A DNA stretch of 64,000 nt. It comes from Luscinia megarhynchos (Eukaryota; Chordata; Aves; Passeriformes; Turdidae). Each line of letters opens with the position of its first letter. The stretch's first letter is position 1. Below are positions 11,507 through 24,388 of this stretch, one piece after another. The DNA lies in NCBI GenBank assembly GCA_034336665.1, contig JAPFBE010000013.1, positions 22,113,056 through 22,177,055 of the forward strand. The letters run 5' to 3'. The notes under the pieces are model-generated. The model did no database searches, was not told the DNA's origin, and saw nothing but the letters and a program-made list of their open reading frames with translations. The position numbers and the translations under genes are program-made.

Positions 11507-13539
11507 CAATAAATGAGTAATCATCGTGAGCCCAGAGTCTGGGCTGCCCTGTGAGGGCATCTCCAGCCAGTGGCTGACCAACACTGAGCTCAGCTCAGGG
11601 GAGATGCATTGCAAGATAATTCAAGATGATGGAATGAGTGTGCTCTGCCTGAAAGCTCGTACTGGTATGGCCCTTGGCACTGGCATACTCTGAATGCAGC
11701 CCACTGGAGATGGTAGCTACAGCCAGGGTCCGGGGAAACCTCATGCCGAGCAAAAGGAGTTTCTCTACTCTGATGTAATCAAAGCAGAGGTCTCACAGCC
11801 AGACCGTGAAATAGGAACTTTTTTGAAGTGTTAACACCACTCTTATGCTAATGAATATTTATGCTGCTGACACTTTAAAGCCATAGAAAAGAACAAACCT
11901 ATGTTCACAGCCCTTTAACCAACACAGCTGTGTTACGCAAATCAATCAAGGTGAAGCCAGCAATCACTCACTCATTTACCTCTGCTGTCCACATTCCCTG
12001 CCGGGCAAATACTGAGTTATTCACAGCTGTCTTACATAGCGAGATCAAGATGGAGAATGGCATATTGGGGCCCCAAGTCACACAGAATCATGCCCTACTC
12101 TGAGTCATGTCCCTTTGACAAATCTGGCTCCCCGGTTCCCAGGAAACAGTCACTGCAGATCAGCACTTTGAAAAGCATAGACAGCTCTTTTTGACTTAGA
12201 GGAGATTTCACACACGTAGTTTGCCTTCCCTGTTACGTGCCCATAGTTTTGACCTTCTTCTGTGCACAGGCACATGTGTGTACCAAACTGATGGAGAGAA
12301 AGAATTCCTGTGCTCCATACCTCTGCTTTCCATCCCCTTTCCCAGTGTTTAGGTTAATAGCATTGTGGCCCATGACAACTAATCAATTCACATTGCAGTC
12401 TCCAGAAGATTACTGCATCTGGAGAGAAGCAGGAAGATCAGTTAAGGCACGTTCTTGAAAATACCCACTGGACTTACTGAGCCCAGCTGCACTTGGGATC
12501 AAATCAGGTTTCACTTAAACACAGACCAGAGCACTTGTGATTTGCATGAGTAATTAGAACTGATTAATAGAATGACTTGCTTAATTAAGTTTATCTCAAA
12601 AGGTGCCCCTTGAAGACTCATGAATCTGAAAATCCAGAGGCAATTTCTCTTCAAAATCCTTTTTGGATTGGAATGATTTGAGCTTGGAACACTGGATGCA
12701 TGAGTTTCTGCATGTGTGCCTCTGGTCTCAGATTAATCAAAGTGATGGAATGGGTGCACAAAAGTCTCAGGCCTTAAGACAAACTGGTGATTCCTGAGCA
12801 AACTCAAAAGGAGCTCACATCACCCTGCAATGAAGAAAGGCTAGTTAATTTGCCAAAAACTGATAAGCATCTCTGCCTGGCAATTTACGGCTCTACTGAG
12901 TTTTGCTAAATTAATTTCTCAATCCTTCCTAATTTTGGTGGAGCACAGCTACAGCTGCCTGACACAGTAGCAGACCAATTTCCAGTGTTTTGCCTGCACA
13001 ACAGATTTAGACAACACTTCGTTATAGAGGAACATGGCACCCCAGTGTGCTGCTAAATCTCCCATTTCCACAACCAGTGGAGGTATGTGTACTATGGTGG
13101 AGTTTGGGGGAAATCCCACCATACACAAGAATATCAGTTTTCCTAGAGTAGGTTAGAGACCTGGAGACTTTTCCTGCTGAGAGCTTTTGGGTTTTTTCTT
13201 TTCATTTTCCCATACTGAAAACAACATTAAGATTTTATTTCATTCTAAGTCAGAACAAAGCCAAACAACTTTGATATTTTCTCTGAAATAAAATTTTAAC
13301 ACACATCCAAACATTTGGTTTAGAAAAGTGGAAACACTGTATTTAGATGAAACCAAGGTGTTTTTATAGTGTCTTGATTCAGAAAAGATATAACAACTCT
13401 GTGAATTAATATTGCAAAACCAAAAGGCACTTCCAAATGAAAAAAAAAGAAAGATAATTTGAAACAACTTTCCAATGGAAAATGTTTGCATTTTTCCAAT
13501 TAAAAAAATCATCCCTGCTGGAAGGTGAGATGGAACCAA
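11507..13539. other. Gene-free sequence
   Basis: The part from 11820 to 11900 has an octamer-like word ATGCTAAT (11845-11852) and a second AT-rich word of similar kind just downstream, so it could be regulatory. The stretch 13190-13530 is A-rich with many AAAATTTT-like words and loosely resembles 19590-19830, so both could be remnants of one ancient repeat. I could not establish this by eye. Confidence 0.4.
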
Positions 13540-14130
13540 TTGCTGGGGCTTGTGAAGTGTTTTACGGGTGAGTGGAGAATCCAGCATTGTCATGCAGTCT
13601 CATAAGCCAGAGAGCACTGCAATTGAAGGACTCGGTGCTCTCACAGCTCTGAGAGCTCCATGGTCTCTCCTCCCTGGGATGCAAAAAGGGCGCTGTGTTC
13701 ACACAACGCGCTCCATCGAGGATGAGTATGGGTGGGGACCCTGCTGGTTTTACTCTTTGGTCAGAGCCCAAAGAAAGTGCCTTCTTCACATCCAGGAAGT
13801 GAGGCTGGGAGGGGAGATGAGGGAAGTTCTGGCAGCAGAGCAGGGAGGCAAATCTCCCTCACAGCAAGAAGGGCTGCAGAGCCCAGACTAATAAACCCTG
13901 CTGGGTCTGGGCTGCCTCTGCACAACCAAGTGAGGCACTGACCTGCCCTTCTCGGGGGAGGTTTGGCTTCTGCAAGAAAGACTGGGACAAGGCAGTCCTC
14001 TGCCCTGCCCTGAAAGGGCTATTTAATGAGAGTTTGAGGGTTTTTCCCTATATAAGAGTGCCAGGCTAGGGATATGCCAAGTCCTCAGATCAGCCAGGCT
14101 GCACTTAAATATACAGTGGCATCTGGAGAG
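13540..14130 (+). promoter_or_regulatory. GC-richer block ending in a consensus TATA box
   Basis: The block is clearly richer in GC than its surroundings. Near its right end, at 14049-14056, is a TATATAAG box preceded by a pyrimidine run. A few CpGs cluster at 13691-13717, inside an imperfect palindrome. This could be the promoter of a non-coding transcript or the edge of an unrecognised LTR, but no poly(A) signal follows at LTR distance. A 107-codon frame within it (13568-13891) shows no known domain. Confidence 0.25.
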
Positions 14131-17100
14131 GGGGAGGGTCATCTGTAGATGAATTAAAATGAATTGCCAAGGAAAAAAAAAAGATGAAAAGAGAAAAAGT
14201 CAACTAGATCAATTGAGGAAGCAGGCATCTGGAAGAAGAGTTATTGATCCAGCTGTTAAAAAACTTTGTGAACCAGATTACCCAGAAGCCACAGACCCCC
14301 TTCTCCCCAAGACATTTGCTGCAGTTAATCAAGGAAAGAGGTGATATGACAAAGGAATAAAATCCCATTTTTCCAGGCTGAGGTTTTGTTCCCTTAGAAA
14401 TCCTCAAGAAGATGAAATGGTTGGACCTAAAATGATATAGTCAGAACAAAACAGACAATACAAGATTTAAGGATTAACTATGAATTTGTGGAAATCTGTC
14501 AAAAAAGGGAAGCAAGATCTCTCTGCCTTTCAATCTTTACTCATCTCAAGACTTTAAGGGAATAGGAAATTAGCAGGGGAATACTTTCATGCTGTCCTAG
14601 CACCATACTGTGAGCAGTCCTAGAAAGTTGTCGGGGAATGTCAAATTGAATTTTTCCTTATTCAGCCTAACATCGTTTTTTTTCTGCTTTTTGTCTTGCT
14701 TTGTTTTCTTTGTTTCTCTCTTTTTTTGACTTTGAGTGCTCCAGACTCTCAAGTAGTCTCAAGTGTCACTCCCTTTTCTATTCCAGATTTATTCCCTTTG
14801 GGTACAGCAAGAACATGCACCTGGTGTCAAGAAAACAGTAGGTGATGATTTGGATTTCTCATTGTTCTTTAAATGTCAAGCATTGCACTTCTGAAGCGAA
14901 TTCTTTGGAAAATCTAATTTGTGCATCCTGAATCACTGTTAATTCTTTAAATGATAAAGTAAGGCCAAACCAAAACTCCTGATTTCTAATATATGGTCAA
15001 CTTTGTCACCAGATCCATCTTCCTAGGAAAGGGTAATGAGAGAAATTAATCAAGAAATGCCTTTACTCCAGTAAATGTAAAACAGATAAGAGCAACAGAT
15101 TTGGGATACTGCAACAGCAACCCACATGAAAATACTGAAAGTAATATCCTGCAATCAAGCACCTATCAGAAAACTCCACATTATTCACTTCTTAGGGACA
15201 AAATAAGACCAAGAGCAAGGGATGGTGACCCAGTTTACTGAAAGATCATCATAAATGGTACCCCAAAAACGTAATCCTGCTTACAGTTCAAAGATATCCT
15301 GTGTACCTGTGTTTGCTGCTGTCATGCTGCCACAGGATCTGTTGATTTTCTGGCCAAGCTCATAGGAAGTACCATGAGATTAATTTCTAAAGGAGTGGGT
15401 GACAGAAGCAGCATATAGCAGTAACCCCTAAGAAAATCAACCTTGAAAAGCCTAAATGCAAGAATCAAGTGGTCAGAGTTCAGACTCAAAGCACGCCTAT
15501 TTTGATATTCTTAACTGAAGCTCTGAAGAATAAAAGAATCTGGGAATAAAAGTTTCAGGTTCTATGTAACATTATGGAAAGTCAGGAGTACCGTTTTGCT
15601 ATGGCAAAGAATCATAACGTTTTCCATTTCTCTAACCATTTCCTACTTAAACACAGTGGTCCCCTTCTATCCCTCTGCTTTTCTATTTTAGTGCAAGAGA
15701 TATTCCTTCTTAGGTCACTGTTGAGAATTACAAGAAGGAAAAGGGTACATAAGATATGACTTTTGCCTGACTGAAGGAAACAGTGCAAAAACAACAGACA
15801 GCAGATTGAAGAGGCTACCAAAAATACTTGGCAGAGGACTCTTACAGCCTCTTGTATTCTGCTTATGAATTATTCCCCCATGTGCAGAGCTTATCACAAT
15901 CCTCAAAATCACCCTTCCTGTAGTGATCTGAAAGGGATATGCTATCCCTTCCATGTGCAGAACAAAAGCACAGATGGAACATTAGGCAGAACTGCTGTGA
16001 AAATATTCAGAATTACCTCAAATCTGTCCATATCTTCCTTTTTGTCTTCCATCCACACAGCCCAAGCCCACCTGTTCCTGTAGCACCTCCAGCTTTATAC
16101 ACTAATCAAGAGACTTCCAGAGCCTTGACATCTGTACCTGCTTACTCTCTCCTAAGCCCATTAGCCCCCAATCTGTAGGTATTAACACACAATCCATGTG
16201 CCTAGCTTGAACCTGCACATGGAGACTATGAAATACAAGGTGCACTTGAGCCATAGCTTGAAAGCAATGATGGCAATTCTCCAACTGCATTTGCAGTGGT
16301 TCCCATTTATCATGTGAACATTCTCTTGTACGTGCTACAGCCTAGGCATGTAGGAAAGAAATGCAAGCACCAACACCAAAACACAGGGGTTCCAGGATAT
16401 GCAGCAAGCTTATGAACATTCCAGTTTTGCATACTGTATCTTTCAGCTATCCCCAAAAACATTTGTGTTAGAGTGAGCAGCGCTGAGGATCATTTCATGT
16501 GGCTTTCTAATATGGACAGATACATTCCCACAGCCTTTTTTGTAAAACAAGGTTTTGATAACAACTGTTTTGGGGTATTCTAATTTAACTCTCCATCCTC
16601 TGTTGGCACATGTACACACACTGGAACTGACAGAGCATGCTGTCAGGCAGGCAGGCAGGCATGATGCAAGCTGGCAGAGTTAGGCATAGGACAGAGGACT
16701 CTGATAGATGCAGGAGATGGATCTGCAGATCCAGGCAAAGCTCATCCTAGCTTTTGAACAGTGATAGGCCCAAGTCAGTAACACAAGGCCTTCACAAGCT
16801 TTCCAGATTTGCATGTACAAAGAATAAACAGGGAATCACAGGAAGCAATATGAGGCAAATCCAGCAGTGTTGAGTATGAAGAGCCTGGGGCAGGAAGAAC
16901 AAGGAGTGCAGCAAGGCATAAAGAACTTTTCAACACCAGAAAGCATTTGACTATGGAAAGCTTATCCTCCCCTTATTGACATAAACTCCTAGTGAACTAC
17001 TTACTACAACTAAAATAAATACGTAAGAAAACAAATAAAATAAAAATTTCAGCAAACCCATCCTGTAGTGTCATTTTAGAGCAAGTAAGTGCTCTGGACG

Positions 17101-17289
17101 CTATCACTTAATGCTCTTTAAACAGCAGTTTAGGGAAAATATTATTAATATGCATATGAAAATAAATATGTCCTGCTGGTGCAAATCTCTGCTAACACTG
17201 TCAAAGTCAATACAGTTCCTTTACTTATACCAGTGAAATACTGAGGAATGTAGCCCATGATCTCTGTCAGAAAGGGTTGCACATAGAAT
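14131..17289. other. Gene-free sequence
   Basis: Unique AT-rich DNA. Short frames on both strands were inspected and show no domain. A four-unit CAGG-type run lies at 16644-16660. No transposon was recognised. Confidence 0.5.
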
Positions 17290-17860
17290 CTCTAGAAAAC
17301 TGAAAATGGAAAACCATAGCTAAGAAACAGCAAGGATTGGAAGTGAAGGAAGAGCTGGAGCTCAAGAAGAGAGGGCTGGGAGTGGAAGCTGAATGAGGAA
17401 ACACAATCTCTACAAGTCGAAGAGGAGAAGAAAGTGGAAACTGCAAAGTGAGGGAAAACAGAAAGGTCAGAAAGGAATGTAGGAGACATCAAGCACTTGG
17501 CAAATCAGACAGTAAAGCAGTGAGGGTCATGGCAGGCAGAGACAGCCTGCAAATATGGGCACCAACTACAGGAGATCACAAAAATTTGGACTGAGATGTC
17601 AGAGACAGAGGGAAAGAGCACAGTCTGTCAGTGAAGATAAGGTCAAGTAAGTGACCACTACAGGAAATGAAGGACTCATCTGAAAACTGAAGGTCAAATG
17701 AGGACAGAAGGGGAAAACGCTGTGTGACAGAGGGGAAGGATGAAGCTGGTAAGGATAAGATGAAGCCTTAAAAGCACAGAGATCTAATAATGGCAAGGCA
17801 GTGTGATGCTGTCCTGGACATTCATAAGAGAAGACACAAGTTTCACAATAAAAGAAGAAA
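17290..17860 (+). repeat. Purine-rich low-complexity stretch
   Basis: For about 570 bases the plus strand is rich in A and G and poor in T and C, which is why the minus strand shows serine- and phenylalanine-rich open frames here. There is no clear unit. It may be a decayed GA-rich satellite or an unrecognised old element. Confidence 0.5.
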
Positions 17861-18039
17861 TCCAGAGCAAAAATTTTAACAATCTATGCCTCCTCTGCGG
17901 TCTTCTGTTTCATCATTTCCACTTTAAATGACATAAAAATATTTCTAATAACCAAATAAACACTTAAAAAATTAAGGAACACTTGTTCATGTGTCTGAAC
18001 AGTGTGAGCATGTACACACATGCACATGCTAAAATCACC
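17861..18039. other. Gene-free sequence with alternating GT/CA words
   Basis: A short run of alternating purine-pyrimidine sequence lies at about 18001-18030. Otherwise unremarkable. Confidence 0.4.
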
Positions 18040-18330
18040 CAAAAAATTTCCCCCCGGGAGGTCGTTATTATGCAAAAATTACCCTAATTAGGTCACGAAT
18101 ATATTAGTCTGTACTCAGTGCCAACAACAGCAGGGAGAAAAAGCGAGAGAGAGAATTGGAAATGTGACATGCATACACTCCCAGTGTGGTTAGGGAGACT
18201 GGATTCCAGAATGCCATTAGGAGATAAAAAGGTCACCCTGTAGGGAGGTAATTGGTACAGCACTCGAGCAGCTGATTAAAGGGACCTTTGCTTTTGGGGG
18301 CAGGAGGAGGCGGGGGTTAATGTAGGATCT
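18040..18330. promoter_or_regulatory. Candidate conserved non-coding element
   Basis: The block combines homeodomain-type cores (TTATTATGC near 18065 and CTAATTAGG near 18083), retained CpGs (18056, 18063, 18096, 18145, 18265, 18311) and mixed complexity without repeat features. That density is above the local background. The role is inferred, and cross-species alignment would decide it. Confidence 0.3.
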
Positions 18331-21300
18331 CCTCTGACAAAGTATATGATCTTGATCAAACATCTACTTTTAGGACAATCTTGAAGAGAACGAAAGAGGC
18401 TGTCACCATTGACATCCTATCGAAGCAGATGCATTTGTTTAATAGCACCTTGACTTGCATGCTTTACAACAACCATAAAGGCAGGTTCCCTCATGCAGAT
18501 TTCTCTCTGCTCAAACATACAAGCCTCTGTTTTCCTAATTCCCATCACAGCTACTGCTCAGACACTACCCATGATGCATTAATAAGAAGTAAATGTTTTT
18601 AATGAGTCAGTAATGGCTGGAAGAGCAGCACAGGGGAAAGCTGCTTCTTTACTTTCTCCTCTCTTCACCAAACAGTCTCTCACAGACTGAATAACGCAAC
18701 TACTGGCTTGGCATGCAGCAGAAGGGGTCAGAAATGCCAATAGCACATACTCTCCACAGAGAAATATAAGGAAGCTGGCTTGGAAGGAAAGTTTGAAGTT
18801 ATGTTAAATAAGATGCCATTTAAGCTCTAGAAATTTTTGGTGACACACATTAAAGCTCACTCTTGTGTTTGCAAAGACAAGCAGTCTCATCCCACATTTG
18901 GGGACTACAGATTAAACATCGTGAGTAGGCAGAGGAAAAAAGGAGACAGGAGCACAGGCAGTGCTGCTCCTGGGAGAGAGGACAGCAAAAGCATGGAGAA
19001 GGGTGCACTGATCTTCAATCTGATTTGGTAACCAGTTCAGTTTTATAGCCTCTCCTGCCTCCTCAGACTGAAGTCCTCCTCATAGTGTCCAACTGAGTCT
19101 TGCTCAGTTTTGATGATGATGGCCACTGTCCCTTCCCCCTGCTTAGACCAAAGAGCAATTACATGTTATGCTGAGTGCACAAGCATTTCCACCACCACCA
19201 CCACCTAATGAGCCACTTGGCACAGAATGTCACTTGGACTAGCTTAGCATGGACCACCCTTCCCTGCCAGCAATGCCTGGGCAAAATTTAGAAAGAGATC
19301 CTGATACAGTTTTGTCTGTAAAAAAAGAGATTTTAAATCACACGGTATGGACTTGAGCTTTAAGGTGCTACCTAGAGGTGCTATGCTTGAAATGTCACTG
19401 GTTTAAGTCCTGCTTTTGATTTACAACTAACAAGATAATTGTTGGACTGACTTGCTTCCTTCATCACCCAGCAAAAGCAGCATATACTGAAAATAGTCTC
19501 AGAATGAGCAGTTTTTGTCTACGATATCTAAAGAAGAATTTTTCCACTATGCTTTGAATACAACTGGGTAACATTCCCATCCAATGAGAAATATTGACAT
19601 TTCAACTTTCATTCTGGTCCCCCAGGAAACTGGAAAGTTGAAATTAAACATGTATTGAACTGAGTCAAAATAAAACATTTGGCTCACTTCTGTAAAATTA
19701 AGTTTTATCATTTAGGTTTAACTGACAATAAAATGAAGTCTTTCATTTTGATTTCCCAAAAGAAAGTTTCAATTTTCTAAAAAACCTTTTCCCAGAAAAT
19801 CATTCCTGTGGAACATTCACAACCACCTGTAATTTTCAGTGATATGGAAAATAGCCACTGCAACTCCACACAATACAGTGCTGATCACCAGAGTAGAAAT
19901 AACCCTTAAAATGCACGAATTGTGACTAAAATACTAGTTAAAAAGTAAGAAAAAGAAACCCCTGTCATTCTCTACACTCCTGATATCTAGGACCAGAACT
20001 TAGCAGTTTCAACTACTGCTTTAGGACATTATAAACTTTTGCAAACATAAGGGGTCATCAAAAGCAAGAGATATAAGATACAATGACCAGCCACTGTTAA
20101 AGCTTTAGTTTCTTCTTTGAAATTAATCTTTCATTTTCCCTTGTAAAGTTCAATGGTAAACAAATACAGAGATGATTTGTCAGTGGAATATGAAGGGCCT
20201 TTTAATTTCACTCAAAATCACTGCAGAAAGTAGTTTGTAAATTTAAGCTCTTTTAAAAGAAAAAAAGGAAAGCAGGTGGCATGTGTCACAATATCACCAT
20301 TAGATTAGTTTTTTCTACACTTTAATTACCACATATAATTTTAGATGCTTTTATAACTTTCATACCTGTCATGGAATTATTTCTGCTTTCCAAAATCTTA
20401 TCTATATGTTGCCCTAGAAAATCCTTAACAGAGAAAGAGCATTGCTATAACCCTATATAGGCATGAACCACAGAAACAGTGACATGCATTATGGCCACTC
20501 TGAAAGCCTGTGCCCAAGAGAGCGTTTCGAGTCCTTTTTTTCTTTCTTTCCCCTGAGAATAGAAATTAGAAGAAAATTGAAACAGAAGGTATATTCCTAA
20601 ACCCTTTGGAATGGAGATGTCTACCACAGCTGCTACGTGTTCCTTTAACATGTCTGCAGAGGCTTCAATCAACCTCCTCCTCCTGTATCTTGCAAGCCAG
20701 AAGCACTTTGTGGGAAATGGAGGGTGTGCAGGCAGGCACAATTCTCAACAGGGATACAGGTGTTACGGAGATGCTGACAGTGTTTCAGAGCTGAGGGACA
20801 GGCAGAAGGACAAAGCCATCCATGGCAGAAGCAGAAGAAATGATGTGGGCTCCTTTTACTAGGTTTTTTGCCTGCTAACCTCTGAAGGAGGTGGCATTGA
20901 GGGTGGGAGAAACTCTTTTAAAAGAGGTTTTGTTTATATACAAATTTAGCCACTACTAATTTTTCTTCCAAATTTGCTTTGTAGCAAATATTTAATGCAG
21001 CAATTGTTAAAATATTTGGCAACTTATTTTTCCTAACAGAGAAGCTAGCCACACCATCCATCACTAGCAACCACTTTTATTTGAACAAAAATTGGAATCT
21101 ACAGCACCTTGCTGTACCTGGGCCAAAAGCTGTATGCAGACCACAAGAGCAATAGAAGGGGAAGAGTTCTCTGTGTCTCTCTGATGAGAGAAACAAAACC
21201 ATCTGAAGGTGAAAGGCTTACCTGTGGCCTGGTGCCTTGTGTCCCAAAAGGGTACCCAGCAACTTGCAGTATGTGCTCTGTGTAGAGATGAACAAAATCC

Positions 21301-23349
21301 TGGGTACATGCAAGTACTGATACCAGCATCTCTAAAACCAGTCAGTACAAAGGACAGGCAGGCCTGGAAACTGTTCAGGCATCCATGTGGTGCAGTTCAT
21401 GGATGATTCCATGCAGCATTGTTATAGCTAGGCAGCAGTGTATCACAGACACTGATTTCTCCAAACCAGAACAAATAATGCCCCCTTTCTGCCAAAGCAC
21501 TGAGACAGAAAGAAGAACCCCTACTATGTTCAGCATCCCTGTGTTTCTTTCTTAAACATTTATTTCTTAAGTAAGGCAGGCCTGTGGGCCACTCAGCTGT
21601 ACTGGGACCACTACCTTGCCCTACCTTGTCTGTCTGTCTGCTCTTCCAGCTGTTGTTTCCTGACTTAGGCTGGATAGATGGCTCTGAGGCAGTGAATAGT
21701 TTTTGTTCTCTCCTGTCTGTCTAAGCTTCTGTAAGCACTAAATATTGACAGATTTTGAAAGTACACATGCAAGGCAGCATTTGTTCTCTATTAACAATGT
21801 TGTTAGAAGACTGCCTGTGCTGTGCTATTCCCACCACCCGGGATTTCATGTTACTGACGTGTAATTTACATAATTGAAGTATACAAAGAACCTAGATGCT
21901 GCAAGTGTATTGAATACCCCAGGAACTGACATTTTGGACTGAAATAATGAAAACTGGCAGGCTATCTACAAAGACCTAATAGGTATATTCCATGCCAATT
22001 CCAAGCTAATAACTGAAAGAGCTGTCCCCTTCCCAGAAGTGAAACTCTGAATTGGTGTCACCCCTATTCTGTTCCATCAGTAACTACAGAATATGCAGTG
22101 CTAGCATGTTTCTACTGCTCAGCTACAGCTACAGAGGCTTTTGCAACTTGCCTGCATGGGAGTTACACTCGATACTTGCCTCCATCTCTCTTATAAAGAG
22201 GTGTCAGGTAGCTTGTGGGATATAGTCCACCTATGATAAAACCCATAACCTGGGTGAAACAGCTACAAAGCAGCGTGCTCATACAGCTCTGTTATGCACA
22301 CCCTTCTGAGCAGCTTTCCAGAGTTTGAAAACAAAACATGACCTCAGAAGAGCATTAAAAAATAAATGACTACAGAAGGGGAAAGACTAAGTGGCACAGG
22401 TAGCAAAGAATCAGAGGCATAATGTGAGATAAGGTCTGAAATGAGACTGTATGAGACTGTAAGTCAACAAGTGAGAAAAGTATAAAATGTCTACTCTAGA
22501 TAAGATCAGGAGTGAATTTACAGTGGCCAGAGAGCTAAAGGACCAAACTCCCTGGTCCTACACTGGCTAGTGCTGCAGAAGTGTAGTACAGCTTCCTACA
22601 TGAAGACTGCCACTCCCCTGTGTATTTTATGAAAAGCAAAAAGCTCTGGATAAAACAGTGAGTGGCATTTCACTAGCACTGATCTCAAAACTCTGTACAT
22701 TATGTACTCATGGACACTTAAAAGCCACACATGCAGAAAAAACGTATTAGAAAACCAGCAACAGATGACAAAGATTTTCTCCAACAGCTTCCAAGTCTTT
22801 GCTTATATCTGATATTCTCTTAGTGTTCCCTTTACATGCTTAATGAAGTCATATTTCACCACAAAAGTAAAAAAATATAGATCATTACTGCACTTCTGCA
22901 AGAACTGGGCTCCAACATTGTAAGCAGTGTTAGAGAAAACTGTGGAGTGAAATGTAATTTCCAACCTATTAATCAAATTCTGAAAATATACAAACAAAAA
23001 CTTCCCATCAGGCTCATGAATTGTATCTCAACTGTTGGCTTCATCCAGCCTATACACCCAGAAGTTATCAGGAGCTCCAAAATCTGATTAAGTTACACCC
23101 TCAGGACACTGTACATCCAAAGTCCTTCTTCTACTACATAGATGACCATTTTAGCCTATTTCCTCCATTTAAAACTCTTAATAGCATTCCCACCCCAGGC
23201 ATGAAGCAAAGAAAAAAGTCCCCCCCAGTAATGCCCTGAGAGCACATCCATCTTGTGTAACTAATAGGGGATAGAATACCTTTGAATATCATGGCTGCAG
23301 CACATATTCATGTTCCTACACTGGATCAACTTACCATATGGTTTCTGCT
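18331..23349. other. Gene-free sequence
   Basis: About 5 kb of mostly AT-rich unique DNA. Minor items are a short (CCA)n run near 19190-19205, an A/T-rich stretch at 19590-19830 rich in AAAATGAAA-like words that may be an ancient repeat, and a short TGTC run near 21629-21642. Frames near 20450-20860 and 21060-21410 overlap on both strands and have no domain. Confidence 0.5.
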
Positions 23350-23404
23350 ATTTTGCAAGAGGGGAACAATACATTTTACAATCATAATAACTTACCATTT
23401 TTCA

Positions 23405-23632
23405 GAAAGTATCATATATGCTATTTCTAGCAAAAATTTATTTGATATGTGCAAACACCTGTTTGACTGCAGCATCCTCATCTAAGTTTTCAACGGGAAC
23501 CAGGACGTTTTCTGCAAATCTATGTCTTTCTAGCTCAAGGACAAATTTTTTCTGTGTTGCAAACTTGGCCTCTTTTAGTGCACTGACCTCTATTTCTGAC
23601 ACTTTGGTAGTTTCCTCAATATCACTATTCAT
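23405..23632 (-). pseudogene. Gypsy integrase, second half of zinc domain and start of core
   Basis: The frame opens with MNSDIEET, which matches the region just before the paired cysteines of the Gypsy zinc-binding domain, and continues with SALKEAK. The cysteine pair itself is not intact in this frame; a cysteine codon is visible one frame over at about the right place. After a stop at 23438-23440 the same frame reads IFARNSIYDTF, which fits the 'I-F-x-R-H-G-I-P' stretch of the catalytic core. About 40 codons expected between these parts are missing, so an internal deletion is inferred. Confidence 0.7.
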
Positions 23633-23670
23633 TTGAGGAACACTAGAAAATATCTCTGACCTGTCTCAGA

Positions 23671-23754
23671 GTTTTCAATCCCTAAATGACCTTCATGTAT
23701 CATTTAAATCATATTTCCCTGTAAAACACTTCAGATCATCATCCTGGTGCCCTT
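23671..23754 (-). pseudogene. Gypsy integrase N-terminal zinc-binding segment
   Basis: Twenty-eight codons in one frame, beginning KGTRMMI and ending IHEGHLGIEN, with two stop codons inside. The spacing between the 'K-G-x-R' start and the 'H-E-G-H-x-G' histidine motif is the same as I recall for Gypsy integrases, without gaps. The two histidines of the zinc-binding motif are kept. This is the strongest single piece of the fossil. Confidence 0.85.
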
Positions 23755-24199
23755 AAACAATATCCATTGCAGTACTGAGAATTTTTCAATCCTAAAATGG
23801 ACCAGGGCACATAAACTTCTGGCCAAGAGTTTCACTGATTTTCTAAAAGGTCTTGCCCTAATCATATTATCAGGAAAACTCCATATTTTCTTGATATTAG
23901 AAAGGTTGTTGAGATTATTTTTCTTTAATCAGATTGACATATCCTTGGTTGTTGTCTGTGTGCTTTTCTATAAATCTTTCTTACAAATGCTCCAGAGTAT
24001 AACTGCAGCTGCCAGACCTCTATCTCTGCTATTCAGTTTGCAAGTCATACACGTGCAGTTGGTCAGAAAAAATAATCCCTCTACACCTGGCAGCCATCTG
24101 CTTAATGCTTCCTGGAAACCACAATGAATTGCTTGCAGTCATTTTCAGCTAATACAGGCCTCCAACAAACCCATCCTAGAAATTGTTCATCACCATGAG

Positions 24200-24388
24200 C
24201 TAAGCTAGGACATCCTTCTCAACTTGTATATACTGAGATTCAGCTTTTGCTGCAGCTATGATTAATAGCTCACTGGCCTTCAGTTTTGAGGACATTATAT
24301 AGATAAATGCTCTGGTACCTGCTCTGGTAGCTTTGTGCTTAACATTAACGAATACCTGTCTCTTAAGTCCTTGGTCCTTAGTTGCCAT
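24200..24388 (-). pseudogene. Gypsy RNase H fragment
   Basis: A 62-codon open stretch. Residues 12-29 (VFVNVKHKATRAGTRAFI) correspond to the segment in Gypsy pol that begins RNase H, where the family has a 'V-D-A-S-x-x-G-x-G-A' pattern. The catalytic aspartate of that pattern appears replaced (KHKAT here). Residues 50-62 (ESQYIQVEKDVLA) match the well-known 'Y-x-Q-I-E-K-E-x-L-A' signature. A neighbouring frame supplies an EGQ-type sequence between them, and the segment after the stop reads on as AHGDEQF in a shifted frame, so small indels are present. It is non-functional. Confidence 0.8.

Noticed and set aside
13190..13530. Shared ancient repeat with 19590-19830
   Set aside because: Resemblance rests on A/T-rich words only; no alignable core was found by eye.
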